Assembly (NCBI GenBank): GCA_017745175.1
Contig: JAGHZY010000014.1
Span: forward strand, 28,183 to 92,182
From: Sphingopyxis sp.
GTDB taxonomy: Bacteria > Pseudomonadota > Alphaproteobacteria > Sphingomonadales > Sphingomonadaceae
Length of the DNA: 64,000 nt
Direction: 5' to 3'
Part shown: positions 33,003 to 41,274 of the stretch, in pieces
Position numbering within the stretch: position 1 is the stretch's first letter
Layout: each line of letters opens with the position of its first letter
Made by a program: the position numbers and the translations under genes
Notes under the pieces: generated by a model
Seen by the model: only the letters and a program-made list of their open reading frames with translations
What the model was told of the DNA's origin: nothing
Database searches by the model: none

Positions 33003-33671
33003 ATGGCCGATCTTGCTCACGACCCGCGCGCCGCGCTCGACCGGCTCCTGACCGACAGGGGGATCGACTATGCGCGCCTGTCGCAGGTGATCGGACGCAA
33101 CCCCGCCTATATCCAGCAATATATCAAACGCGGCTCGCCGCGGCGGCTCGCCGAGCAGGACCGCGCGCGGATCGCCGCCTATCTGGGGGTGTCCGAGGCG
33201 ATGCTGGGCGGGCCGGTGCAGCGCGTGGCGCGCCCGGTGCGTATGCGCGGGCCCGGAATGATCCTGGTGCCCAAACTGGCGATCGGAGCCTCGGCCGGTG
33301 CGGGGGCAAGTGTTGACGGCGAACCGGTCGAGGGCGAGGTCGCTTTCGATCCCAAATGGCTGCGCGATCTTGGCGCCGATCCGCGTGCGCTCAGCATCAT
33401 TCGCGTCGAGGGCGATTCGATGGCGCCGACGCTCGACGATGGTGACGACATCCTCGTCGATGGCGGCGACACCGCGGCACGCCTGCGCGATGGTATCTAT
33501 GTGCTGCGCATGGACGATGCGCTGATGGTGAAACGCGTCGCGCGCGCGCCGGGGCAGGGGCGGATTTCGGTGATCAGCGACAATCCGCATTATCGCAGCT
33601 GGGATGACCTGCCGATGGCCGCGGTCCGGCTGGTCGGCCGTGTCGTCTGGACCGGCCGCCGGGTGCGATAG
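33003..33671 (+). CDS. S24 family (LexA/CI-like) repressor with HTH
   Basis: The 222-residue protein has an N-terminal HTH (YARLSQVIGRNPAYIQQYIKRGSP) and a C-terminal S24 peptidase domain with the catalytic Ser S139 in VEGDSMAPTLDDGD and Lys K177 in LMVKRVAR. This Ser-Lys dyad supports RecA-stimulated self-cleavage as in LexA and CI, although no Ala-Gly cleavage site is obvious beyond the LAIGASAGAGAS stretch (93-103). The start could be TTG 32943. Operator-like repeats lie upstream. Confidence 0.9.
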   Translation: MADLAHDPRAALDRLLTDRGIDYARLSQVIGRNPAYIQQYIKRGSPRRLAEQDRARIAAYLGVSEAMLGGPVQRVARPVRMRGPGMILVPKLAIGASAGAGASVDGEPVEGEVAFDPKWLRDLGADPRALSIIRVEGDSMAPTLDDGDDILVDGGDTAARLRDGIYVLRMDDALMVKRVARAPGQGRISVISDNPHYRSWDDLPMAAVRLVGRVVWTGRRVR

Positions 33672-33674
33672 CGT

Positions 33675-33980
33675 CTAGCGCGGCGCGGCCATTTCGGCTT
33701 CGATCTCGTGCTCGATCACTTCGGCGCGCTGGCATTGCTCCTCGTTGCCGTCGCGGCATTTCGCGAGCGCCTTGTCGCGCTGGCGCGACAGCTTGCCGAC
33801 GCGCTCCTCGCTCTGGCGCATCTCGCGGCCACGGTTGCGATCAGCCTCGTCCTGGCTTGTCGTCGACCAGTCGGCGACCTGGCCGACGGCCTTCACCGGT
33901 GCGGTCACCACGGTCTTCACCGCGCTGACGCAGCCGGCGAGCAGGGGCGCGGCCATAACCGCAACGATCAAAGCGCGCAT
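33675..33980 (-). CDS. Small lipoprotein (possibly DUF6726)
   Basis: The 101-residue product begins MRALIVAVMAAPLLAGCVSAV, with the lipobox LLAGC giving a lipidated Cys. It then has TAPVKAVGQVADWSTTSQDEADRNRGREMRQSEERVGKLSRQRDKALAKCRDGNEEQCQRAEVIEHEI, a long charged helix with two further Cys. GGAGAAG lies upstream of ATG 33980. A sphingomonad family named DUF6726 looks similar from memory. The function is unknown; a periplasmic or outer-membrane-attached helix is likely. Confidence 0.8.
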   Translation of the reverse strand: MRALIVAVMAAPLLAGCVSAVKTVVTAPVKAVGQVADWSTTSQDEADRNRGREMRQSEERVGKLSRQRDKALAKCRDGNEEQCQRAEVIEHEIEAEMAAPR

Positions 33981-34160
33981 TTTCTTCTCCTCACCGACGT
34001 GGCGCCCCATTGCATAATCGCCGCGATCTGAACAGGATATTGCGACGGGACGACCGCGCATCTGGTCCATGTGTCACATTACTGAAATAAATGGTTAAAT
34101 TGCTATTTACCAACTGCCCGTAGGCGTGCGGGCACAAGATAGCAGCTTGAAGAGAGTCGG

Positions 34161-35447
34161 ATGAACGCGATGGGATATGCCTTTACGCCGACGTCGGGCG
34201 ACGCGTCCGCGATCGGCGCCGACGCGCATATGTCCGAAGTCATCGACCTGTTCCGCGGCAATCCCCAATTGCGTGCGCTTGCGGTCGTCGACGAGGGTGA
34301 TCGGCCGGTCGGCATCATCCGCGAGCAGCGCGTGCGCGAGCTGCTCTTCTGTCCATTCTGGTTTTCGCTGATGCAGAACCCGACCATCGGCGGCTCGATC
34401 TCCTCGATGATCGAGCCGTGCGCGACCGCCGACGTTGCGCGATCGACGACGGACCTGTTGCGAATCGCGGCGCAGTCGGCAGGGCAGCAGGAGCTTGTCC
34501 TGACGCGCGCGGGGCGGTTCGTGGAAACGCTCGACAGTGGCCAGCTTGCGAGGCTTGCGATGCTGCGCGAGGTCGAACTGGCGCAGGAGCGCGCGGCGCG
34601 ATCGACGCATATCGATGAAGCCGGGCGGCAGTTCCAGCAGGACATCACCGCGCTCACCGGCGCGCTGTCCGAAATGGCGAGGAAGGTCGAGGCCGTTGCC
34701 GGCACGCTGTCCGAACGCGCGAAGCAAACGGGCCGCGATGCGGTGACCGTTGCGGGCGCGACGGCGCAGACGCTCGCCGGACTGCAGGATCTCGGCGATC
34801 GCGGTCATGCGCTGGCGGCGACGATGACGAAGATCGTCGAGGACGGGTCGCGCGCGCGCGCCGTTCGCGGCGATGCCTATGTCAAGATCAAGCAGGCCGG
34901 CGAACGGGCGACCGCCCTGAAGGCCGCGAGCCAGTCGATCGAACAGATGCTGGCACTGATCATCGACATGGCCAGCCGCACCAACATGCTCGCGCTCAAC
35001 GCGGGAATCGAGGCCGCGCGGGCGGGCGACGCCGGCCGCGGCTTTGCCGTCGTGGCGTCGGAAGTGAAGACGCTGGCCGGCCAGACACGCATCGCGGCGG
35101 GCGACATCACCCGATATGTCGACCGGATCCGCGACATCGTCGGTCAGGTCGCGGCGGGCTTCGACGAAGTCGAACGGGCGATCGATGCGAACAACGGCTT
35201 TTCCGACGCGATCGATCGCGCGGTCGACGGACAGAGCGCAACGACGCTGACGATCGCAAGCTATGTCGAACAGGCGGTGTTCGCGGGGCGCGAGATCGAC
35301 GCGCGGGTGCGCGAAATCGGGCATGGGGCGACCGCAGTGGGGGATGGCGCCCAGACGCTCGGCCGGTTGTCGGCCGGGCTCACCGAGGCCGCGCAGTCGC
35401 TGCATCACCGCGCACGGCATTTCGTCGAAGCCGTCGCGGGGGCCTGA
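34161..35447 (+). CDS. Soluble chemoreceptor with N-terminal CBS-like domain
   Basis: The 428-residue protein has no membrane helix. Residues 1-120 resemble a CBS pair ([40 protein letters not shown] ... [14 protein letters not shown]). Residues 150-425 are the MCP signalling coiled coil, with the hairpin tip [46 protein letters not shown] domains often sense adenosyl nucleotides, so energy sensing is a reasonable inference. A hairpin lies between 34110 and 34135. No other chemotaxis gene is nearby. Confidence 0.85.
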   Translation: MNAMGYAFTPTSGDASAIGADAHMSEVIDLFRGNPQLRALAVVDEGDRPVGIIREQRVRELLFCPFWFSLMQNPTIGGSISSMIEPCATADVARSTTDLLRIAAQSAGQQELVLTRAGRFVETLDSGQLARLAMLREVELAQERAARSTHIDEAGRQFQQDITALTGALSEMARKVEAVAGTLSERAKQTGRDAVTVAGATAQTLAGLQDLGDRGHALAATMTKIVEDGSRARAVRGDAYVKIKQAGERATALKAASQSIEQMLALIIDMASRTNMLALNAGIEAARAGDAGRGFAVVASEVKTLAGQTRIAAGDITRYVDRIRDIVGQVAAGFDEVERAIDANNGFSDAIDRAVDGQSATTLTIASYVEQAVFAGREIDARVREIGHGATAVGDGAQTLGRLSAGLTEAAQSLHHRARHFVEAVAGA

Positions 35448-35547
35448 TTCCTCGCGTCAGGACAAGGGCTTGCCCGATCCTGCAACGCTGATAGGATGGC
35501 GTCCGCGCCGGAGGCGTCTGAGGCCATCGGCGGGGAGGAGGGTCATC

Positions 35548-36273
35548 ATGACGAATATCCAAAAGGGTTTGGCCGAATTTATCGGCACTTTCTGGCTTGT
35601 GTTCGGCGGTTGCGGCAGCGCGGTTCTCGCTGCAGCCTTTCCCGACGTCGGTATCGGATTGCTCGGCGTATCGCTCGCTTTCGGCCTGACCGTCGTGACC
35701 ATGGCCTATGCGATCGGTCATATTTCGGGGTGCCATCTCAACCCGGCCGTCACCGTCGGGCTGTGGGCGGGCGGGCGCTTCGAAGCGCGCGATATCCCGC
35801 TCTATGTCGTTGCGCAGGTCCTTGGCGCGATCGTCGCGGCGTTCCTGCTCTTCTACATCGCGAGCGGCAGTCCGGCCTATGACCTCGCAACCAATGGCCT
35901 TGCCGCAAACGGGTTCGGCGAAGGATCGCCCGGCGGCTATGATATCTGGTCGGGCCTGATCATCGAGGTCGTGCTGACCGCAGCCTTCCTGTGGATCATC
36001 ATGGGGTCGACCGACGGTCGCGCCCCCGCGGGCTTCGCGCCGATCGCGATCGGCCTCGCGCTGACCCTGATTCACCTCATCTCGATCCCGGTCACCAACA
36101 CGTCGGTCAACCCGGCGCGCAGCACGGGGCCGGCGCTCGTCGTCGGCGGGCTTGCGCTTCAGCAATTGTGGCTGTTCTGGCTGGCGCCGCTGATCGGCGG
36201 GGCTGTCGGCGGCCTGCTTTACAAGACGCTCGGCGCCGATAATTTCCCGAAACCCGATATCAGGGGCGAGTGA
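35548..36273 (+). CDS. aqpZ: Aquaporin Z
   Basis: The 241-residue water channel carries two NPA boxes, [19 protein letters not shown] and [19 protein letters not shown], and the selectivity Arg after the second. Six membrane helices are visible, starting [31 protein letters not shown] lies 8 bases upstream of ATG 35548. The gene is followed by a strong hairpin shared with the convergent galU. Confidence 0.96.
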   Translation: MTNIQKGLAEFIGTFWLVFGGCGSAVLAAAFPDVGIGLLGVSLAFGLTVVTMAYAIGHISGCHLNPAVTVGLWAGGRFEARDIPLYVVAQVLGAIVAAFLLFYIASGSPAYDLATNGLAANGFGEGSPGGYDIWSGLIIEVVLTAAFLWIIMGSTDGRAPAGFAPIAIGLALTLIHLISIPVTNTSVNPARSTGPALVVGGLALQQLWLFWLAPLIGGAVGGLLYKTLGADNFPKPDIRGE

Positions 36274-36279
36274 TCGACC

Positions 36280-36310
36280 GGCCGGCGGGGGCGTAGCGCC
36301 CTCGCCGGCC
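36280..36310. terminator. Hairpin between convergent aqpZ and galU
   Basis: GGCCGGCG (36280-36287) pairs with CGCCGGCC (36303-36310), and GGGCG (36289-36293) with CGCCC (36297-36301) across the loop TAG. The resulting stem has 13 base pairs and one mismatch. It lies after the aqpZ stop and overlaps the galU stop codon, so it could end transcription from both sides, although no T-run follows. Confidence 0.6.
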
Positions 36311-37173
36311 TATTTCAGCAGATCGATCGCAAAGGCGCGGACCTCGTCGGCCATATCGGCGCGCCCGAGTGCGACCGCGAGATTGGCCTGGATATAGCCT
36401 GCCTTCGATCCGCAGTCGTAGCGCGCGCCGTCGAAGGTTACGGCGTGGAAGGGCTGGTTGCCGATCATTGTCGCCATCGCGTCGGTCAGCTGGATTTCGC
36501 CCCCCGCGCCTTTTTCCTGCCCTTCGAGCACGCGCATGACCTCGGGCTGCAGGATATAGCGGCCGGAGATGATCAGGTTCGACGGTGCCTCTGCGACCGG
36601 CGGTTTTTCGACCAGGCCCTTCACCTCGGTTAGCGCGCCATCGCGTGCGCCGGGCGCGATCACGCCATAGGATGAAACCTGCTCCTGCGACACTTCGAGC
36701 ACCGAGATCAGATTGCCGCCGACCTTGGCATAGGCGTCGACCATCTGTTTCATGCAACCGGGCGAGCCGTGCATGAACTCGTCGGGCAGGAAGATGGCAA
36801 AGGGCTCGTCGCCGACGATATCGCGCGCGCACCAAATGGCATGGCCGAGGCCCAGCGGTTCCTGTTGCCGGACATAGGCGCAGGCGCCCGGCCCGAGCCG
36901 TGTCGGCCCGAGGACCGACAAATCCTTGCCGCGCTCGGACATCGTCTTTTCGAGTTCGAAGGCGACGTCAAAATGATCCTCGATCGCGCTTTTGCCGCGC
37001 CCGGTGACGAAGATCATCTGCTCGATCCCCGCCTCGCGCGCCTCGTCGACTGCATATTGGATCAGCGGCCGGTCGACGACGGGCAGCATCTCCTTGGGGA
37101 TCGCCTTCGTCGCGGGGAGGAAGCGTGTGCCGAGACCGGCGACGGGAAAGACGGCTTTGCGGATCGGTTTCAT
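36310..37173 (-). CDS. galU: UTP-glucose-1-phosphate uridylyltransferase
   Basis: The 287-residue enzyme makes UDP-glucose. The N-terminal nucleotide site PIRKAVFPVAGLGTRFLPATKAIPKEMLPVVDRPLIQYAVDEA, FVTGRGKSAIEDHFD, the YVRQQEPLGLGHAIWCARDIVGDEPFAIFLPDEF stretch and LVEKPPVAEAPSNLIISGRYIL are all signature segments of GalU. UDP-glucose would feed the glycan genes elsewhere in this window. It is a single gene, convergent with aqpZ. Confidence 0.97.
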   Translation of the reverse strand: MKPIRKAVFPVAGLGTRFLPATKAIPKEMLPVVDRPLIQYAVDEAREAGIEQMIFVTGRGKSAIEDHFDVAFELEKTMSERGKDLSVLGPTRLGPGACAYVRQQEPLGLGHAIWCARDIVGDEPFAIFLPDEFMHGSPGCMKQMVDAYAKVGGNLISVLEVSQEQVSSYGVIAPGARDGALTEVKGLVEKPPVAEAPSNLIISGRYILQPEVMRVLEGQEKGAGGEIQLTDAMATMIGNQPFHAVTFDGARYDCGSKAGYIQANLAVALGRADMADEVRAFAIDLLK

Positions 37174-37230
37174 GGGCGAAGGCCTAGCCGCGAACCCTGC
37201 ACAAGAAAAGGGCGACAGCGCTGCCGCTCG

Positions 37231-37731
37231 TCACGGCGTGACGATCACGACGACGCGCCGGTTGTCCTGGCGCCCCTCGGCGGTTGCATTGCTCGAAAGG
37301 GGCAGCGTCTCGCCGCGTCCCACGACCTGATCCGCGGTAAATCGCATGCCGCCCGCCTGCATCGGGGCGGCGACGGCTTCCGCGCGCGCCTGCGACAGGG
37401 TCAGATTATAAGCGGATGTCCCCGTCGAATCCGTGTGTCCCTCGATCCGTGCCGTCGCGATGCCGACCGACACGAGCTTGGTCGCAATTTCCGATATCCG
37501 CTGCTGCTGGTCGGTGGGCAGGCTGCTCCCGTTCGACGGGAAGAGCAGGCGTTCGGGCATGCTCAATTCCCAGCCGAGCCCGCTTTCGACGAATCCCTCC
37601 GATTTCAGAAGGGCGATCTGCGCCGCGCTGAACCCGCCCGGCGGGGGCGGGGCGCTCTGGCATGCCGCGAGCAAGGCAGCAAATGCGGCGATCAGGAACA
37701 GGCGGAACTTGTGGGGGAAGGCGTAGGTCAC
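37231..37731 (-). CDS. yfiB: OmpA-like lipoprotein, YfiB homologue
   Basis: The 166-residue lipoprotein has lipobox LLAAC (C24) and a C-terminal OmpA peptidoglycan-binding domain: LLFPSNGSSLPTDQQQRISEIATKL, IEGHTDSTGTSAYNLTLSQARAEAV and GRGETLPLSSNATAEGRQDNRRVVVIV. In Pseudomonas, YfiB sits in the outer membrane and sequesters YfiR, freeing the YfiN cyclase. It is last in a yfiR-yfiN-yfiB operon, 16 bases after yfiN. The symbol is assigned by context. Confidence 0.85.
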   Translation of the reverse strand: MTYAFPHKFRLFLIAAFAALLAACQSAPPPPGGFSAAQIALLKSEGFVESGLGWELSMPERLLFPSNGSSLPTDQQQRISEIATKLVSVGIATARIEGHTDSTGTSAYNLTLSQARAEAVAAPMQAGGMRFTADQVVGRGETLPLSSNATAEGRQDNRRVVVIVTP

Positions 37732-37747
37732 GGCGTCTCTCCGCTGG

Positions 37748-38977
37748 TCATCTGGAACGATTGGTCATCTTGTCGGCATACATGGCGGCGTCGGCAGCGG
37801 TGAGCAGGGCGGTCGCGTCGCTGCCGCTGTCGGGGAAGAGCGCGACGCCGACGCTGACCGCGGCGCGGTAGGTTTCGCCGCCGGGCAGGAGTACGGGGTC
37901 GACAACGCTGGCGCGAATCCGGTTCGCCAGATCTTCGGCGCGCACGTCGCCGTCGAGCGGATCGATGATGACGATAAACTCGTCGCCGCCAATGCGCGCC
38001 GCGAAATCGCCCTTGCGCAGCGTATCCTTGATCCGCGCCGACAGGGCGACAAGAACGGCATCACCCGCGGCGTGGCCGAAATTGTCGTTCGCCGCCTTGA
38101 AATTGTCGGCATCGATGAAGAGCAGGGCAAAGCGGCCACTGCGGTCCTCGGCTGACCGGATACGCAGCGCGAGCTGTTCGTCAAAGGCGTCGCGGTTCGG
38201 CATCGCAGTCAGCGTGTCGTGCGACGCGCGGTGGGCCAGCAACGCGCGCTCGCTTTCCATATTGCCCTGCCAGCCCTGCAATTCGTCGAGCAGTGCGTTG
38301 ATGTCGCCCCCCAGCCGGTCGAGCTCGGCGATGCCGAGCGACTGGACGCGCTTGTCGAAACGGCGGTGCAGGCGCACGTCATGCGCGACGGTCGCGATTT
38401 CGTTGAGCGGCTTGACCAGTTCATATTCGAACCGTCGCGCGAGGAAGATCGTGCCGAACGCCGTGATCAGGAGGCAGCCGAGGCCGGCGAGGAGGCCGAT
38501 GCGGACATAATCGATCAACGTCGAGCTATCGCCCCACACTTCGATCGTGCCGATGGCGGATCCGTTCCGCTGGACCGTTACGGCAAAGGGACGCGGAAAG
38601 AAGATGCGCGTGAGCAGCGGCGCCGGGTCGGCTTTCGGCGAGGTCCACTGGGTGAGTGGGCGTCCGACGTCATTCAGCACCCGGAGGCGCGCTATGCCCG
38701 GAATGCGGGTCAGCGGCCCGAGCCCCTCGCGCGCCGCCTGGGCGTCGTTGAACACAAGAGCCGGTTCGACGCCATAGGCACCAAGCTGCGCGGCAAGTTC
38801 CATGTTGCGATCGGCGTAACCGCGCAGCGCGGTCACCCCGGCCAGCAGGATGGTGAGGCCGGAGAGCGCCACGGCGAAGAGGGTGATCCCGAAATGAAAG
38901 CGCGACAACAGCTTTTGCAGTGTCGTGCGTGCGCCGATCCGCTCGAGCGGCGGGTTGGGGGAGCTCTGGCCGGTCAT
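37748..38977 (-). CDS. yfiN: Diguanylate cyclase, YfiN/TpbB-like
   Basis: The 409-residue inner-membrane protein has TM helices at about 28-50 and 158-182 flanking a periplasmic sensor domain, a HAMP-like segment (about 183-240) and a GGDEF domain. The active site is GGDEF (330-334), preceded by the inhibitory I-site RKGD (321-324). It is therefore predicted active and product-inhibited. YfiN makes c-di-GMP and is repressed by YfiR. The start overlaps the yfiR stop as ATGA. Confidence 0.92.
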   Translation of the reverse strand: MTGQSSPNPPLERIGARTTLQKLLSRFHFGITLFAVALSGLTILLAGVTALRGYADRNMELAAQLGAYGVEPALVFNDAQAAREGLGPLTRIPGIARLRVLNDVGRPLTQWTSPKADPAPLLTRIFFPRPFAVTVQRNGSAIGTIEVWGDSSTLIDYVRIGLLAGLGCLLITAFGTIFLARRFEYELVKPLNEIATVAHDVRLHRRFDKRVQSLGIAELDRLGGDINALLDELQGWQGNMESERALLAHRASHDTLTAMPNRDAFDEQLALRIRSAEDRSGRFALLFIDADNFKAANDNFGHAAGDAVLVALSARIKDTLRKGDFAARIGGDEFIVIIDPLDGDVRAEDLANRIRASVVDPVLLPGGETYRAAVSVGVALFPDSGSDATALLTAADAAMYADKMTNRSR

Positions 38978-39543
38978 GACGCGCCGCCCCCTCCGCCGAT
39001 GCGCAGCACCCGCGGGTCGACCCGCAATGGACCGCGGCCGATGGCATCGATGTTGACCGAGAAGCTGAGGCTGGCCGTCTTGTTGCTGAGACAGAACATC
39101 GCGCCATAGATACACGCGGCATCATCGTCGGTGATCGTCAGGACCGGGCGCCCGCGCACCCAGGCAATGAGTTGCCGGCGGTCCGCGACCGGCATCCGGC
39201 CGATGAACAATATGTCGCAGTCGGGGTTGACCGCGGCGGCGGCGATCCGGCGAACCGCGACCGAGCCGGGGCCCGGAACGTCGGGTGCCATACGATCGGC
39301 CAGCCGCGGCGTCCCGACCAGGCACATGACGCGCCCGGTCGGCGGCGCGGCGTCGGGCCAGCGCGCATAGCTGACGATACCGCCGACCATCCGGTTGACG
39401 GCACGCGTCATTCCGCCGCTGCTGTCCTCGACGATTGTCTGGCTTGCGGCCTGAACCGCCATCTGCGGTGTTGTGACCAACGTGCCAATCAGAAACAGTG
39501 ATGCCAGCACCTGGCAGCGCCCCCAACTGCGTTTCAGGGGCAT
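38974..39543 (-). CDS. yfiR: YfiR family periplasmic repressor (DUF4154)
   Basis: The 189-residue protein has a signal-like N-terminus (about 1-33) and the YfiR core: VNRMVGGIVSYARWPDAAPPTGRVMCLVGTP, AVNPDCDILFIGRMPVADRRQLIAWVRGRPVLTITDD and GAMFCLSNKTASLSFSVNIDAIGRGPLRVDPRVLRI. Cys residues at about 74, 108, 144 and 151 match the redox-linked disulfides known in Pseudomonas YfiR. It inhibits YfiN in the periplasm. It is the first gene of the operon. Confidence 0.9.
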   Translation of the reverse strand: MPLKRSWGRCQVLASLFLIGTLVTTPQMAVQAASQTIVEDSSGGMTRAVNRMVGGIVSYARWPDAAPPTGRVMCLVGTPRLADRMAPDVPGPGSVAVRRIAAAAVNPDCDILFIGRMPVADRRQLIAWVRGRPVLTITDDDAACIYGAMFCLSNKTASLSFSVNIDAIGRGPLRVDPRVLRIGGGGGAS

Positions 39544-39605
39544 CCTGCCCCAGCGAAGGCGCGTCCGCTAGTCAAAACGATTGGAAAGTCAATGAAAAGT
39601 GACGT

Positions 39606-39636
39606 CATGCGGCCATTCTGCAACAGCGGCCGCATG
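39606..39636 (-). terminator. Possible terminator after msrA
   Basis: CATGCGGCC (39606-39614) and GGCCGCATG (39628-39636) form a perfect 9-base dyad with a 13-base loop. Reading on the minus strand, CTTTTC occurs a few bases later. It lies just beyond the msrA stop codon and before the yfiR promoter region. Confidence 0.45.
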
Positions 39637-39649
39637 GCTGGCCGGACGA

Positions 39650-40186
39650 TTACGCGCTACGCAGACGATCCCCGAATCCCTTGCGCAATTTGGCCAGCTT
39701 CGGCGGAATGACCGCCATGCAATAGGGATTGCGCTGGCCTTCGCCTTCCCAATAGGCTTGATGATAGTCTTCGGCGGGATACCATTCGGACGCGTTTTCG
39801 ACCGTGGTGACGATCGGCGCCGGCCAATCGGTCGCCGCGCGTTCGATCCCCGCGCGTGCGGCATCGGCCTGTGCGGCGTCGAGCGGGAAGATCGCGCTGC
39901 GATACTGGGTGCCGACGTCATTGCCTTGCCGGTTGAGCGTCGTCGGGTCGTGCGTCGCAAAATGAACGTCGAGCAGGTCATCATAGCCGATGACCAAGGG
40001 GTCGAAAGTGATGCGGATCGCCTCGGCATGGCCGGTGTCGCCGCCGCATACCTGCTTGTAGGTCGGATCAGGAACCGTGCCGCCGATATAGCCGCTCTCC
40101 ACAGCTTCGACGCCGGCGAGCGACTGGAAGACGGCTTCGGTGCACCAGAAGCAGCCTCCGGCAAAAATGGCGGTCTCACGGGTCAT
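39650..40186 (-). CDS. msrA: Peptide-methionine (S)-S-oxide reductase MsrA
   Basis: The 178-residue enzyme has the catalytic motif GGCFWCTEAVFQ near the N-terminus, YIGGTVPDPTYKQVCGGDTGHAEAI, YDDLLDVHFATHDPTTLNRQGNDVGTQYRS and AEDYHQAYWEGEGQRNPYC. It reduces methionine sulfoxide in proteins using a Cys cascade and thioredoxin. MTRE at 40186 was chosen over an upstream ATG as the family starts there. It is a single gene. Confidence 0.96.
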   Translation of the reverse strand: MTRETAIFAGGCFWCTEAVFQSLAGVEAVESGYIGGTVPDPTYKQVCGGDTGHAEAIRITFDPLVIGYDDLLDVHFATHDPTTLNRQGNDVGTQYRSAIFPLDAAQADAARAGIERAATDWPAPIVTTVENASEWYPAEDYHQAYWEGEGQRNPYCMAVIPPKLAKLRKGFGDRLRSA

Positions 40187-40243
40187 GGCGTCGGTCCTTG
40201 CTCGGGGAGAATGGGATGCCGGCAAAATAGGATGCGTGCCCCG

Positions 40244-41176
40244 TCATTCCAAGGGCGGCAGTGTGTCGATCAGCGCGGGGCGTGCGGTGCTGCTGGCGGC
40301 CCGCGCCACCGCCATCGCCTTTATCTCGGATTCGATCGTGGCGATGCGTTCGCTGCGCGGGGGGTGCGACGTTGCGCGGACCAGCGGACGCTTGTGACGT
40401 TCCCAGAAGCGGATTGCCGCAGCGGGATCATAGCCCGCATCGGCCATCAGCCATACCGCAAGACGATCGGCCTCGAACTCGGTTTGCCGGACGCGGGCGG
40501 CGGACCGGTCGCTTCCCAGCCGGTCGCGGTGGCGCAGGATATTATGGGCGAGTTCATGCGCGACGACCGCCGCAAGCTGGGCGTCATCGTCGATCGACTG
40601 TGCAAGCGCCAGCGTCACACGCACCAATATCCCGTTCGCCGCGGCCTGCGCACCCTGAAACTCGATGCGAAAGGCGCTCGCGCAACCGGGCGCCGGAGCC
40701 ATCCGGAAGAGATGCCCTTGCGTGTCGGTGATCGTCCAGGCGCCAGCCGGGTCGAGCGAATAGAGCTTCACGATCGCCGTATCGATCCGGATGGTCGGTC
40801 CCTCGCCGGCCGGCAAGATCGCGTCGCCATTGATCGCCGCGATCCGGGTTCCCCGGGTCAGCCCCGCGCGCTCGGCCGGCGATCCCGGGGCGACGGCGGC
40901 GATGAAAGGCCCGTCGGCACGGCCATATATCTCGCCCGCCGCCATGCGATCGCCTTCCGGGAAGCGGCGGAGATCGCCGAGGATCCACCCCGGCTGCGGC
41001 GTGACCGCGGGACACCAGCGCGCGCTCGCCGTGGTCAGCCGATAGGCAATGGCGGCGAGGCGGGCTTCCTGCTGCGCGAGCGCGGCATAAGGATCCGCCG
41101 GGCCGCCCGCCGCACCTGCCGGGACCGATGACAGCGCAAGCGCGATGGCGGCGACGAGGGCAGCTGGTTCTTGCAT
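40244..41176 (-). CDS. M48 family metallopeptidase with PDZ domain
   Basis: The 310-residue protein has a signal peptide (LVAAIALALSSVPAGAAGG), a PDZ-like domain (FIAAVAPGSPAERAGLTRGTRIAAINGDAI) and a C-terminal M48 zinc protease domain with VVAHELAHNILRHRDR and the third ligand in QTEFEADRLAVWLMADAGYD. It is presumably periplasmic quality control like BepA or LoiP. It starts divergently from the heme A synthase gene. Confidence 0.9.
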   Translation of the reverse strand: MQEPAALVAAIALALSSVPAGAAGGPADPYAALAQQEARLAAIAYRLTTASARWCPAVTPQPGWILGDLRRFPEGDRMAAGEIYGRADGPFIAAVAPGSPAERAGLTRGTRIAAINGDAILPAGEGPTIRIDTAIVKLYSLDPAGAWTITDTQGHLFRMAPAPGCASAFRIEFQGAQAAANGILVRVTLALAQSIDDDAQLAAVVAHELAHNILRHRDRLGSDRSAARVRQTEFEADRLAVWLMADAGYDPAAAIRFWERHKRPLVRATSHPPRSERIATIESEIKAMAVARAASSTARPALIDTLPPLE

Positions 41177-41274
41177 GGAGCGCCGTTATCAGGCGCGGAG
41201 GAAGACGGCCACGAATTTTGCCCCGCCCGTCGCCGCCCCTTGCCTATCGCCGGGCAAGCGCCGATAGGGCGGCG

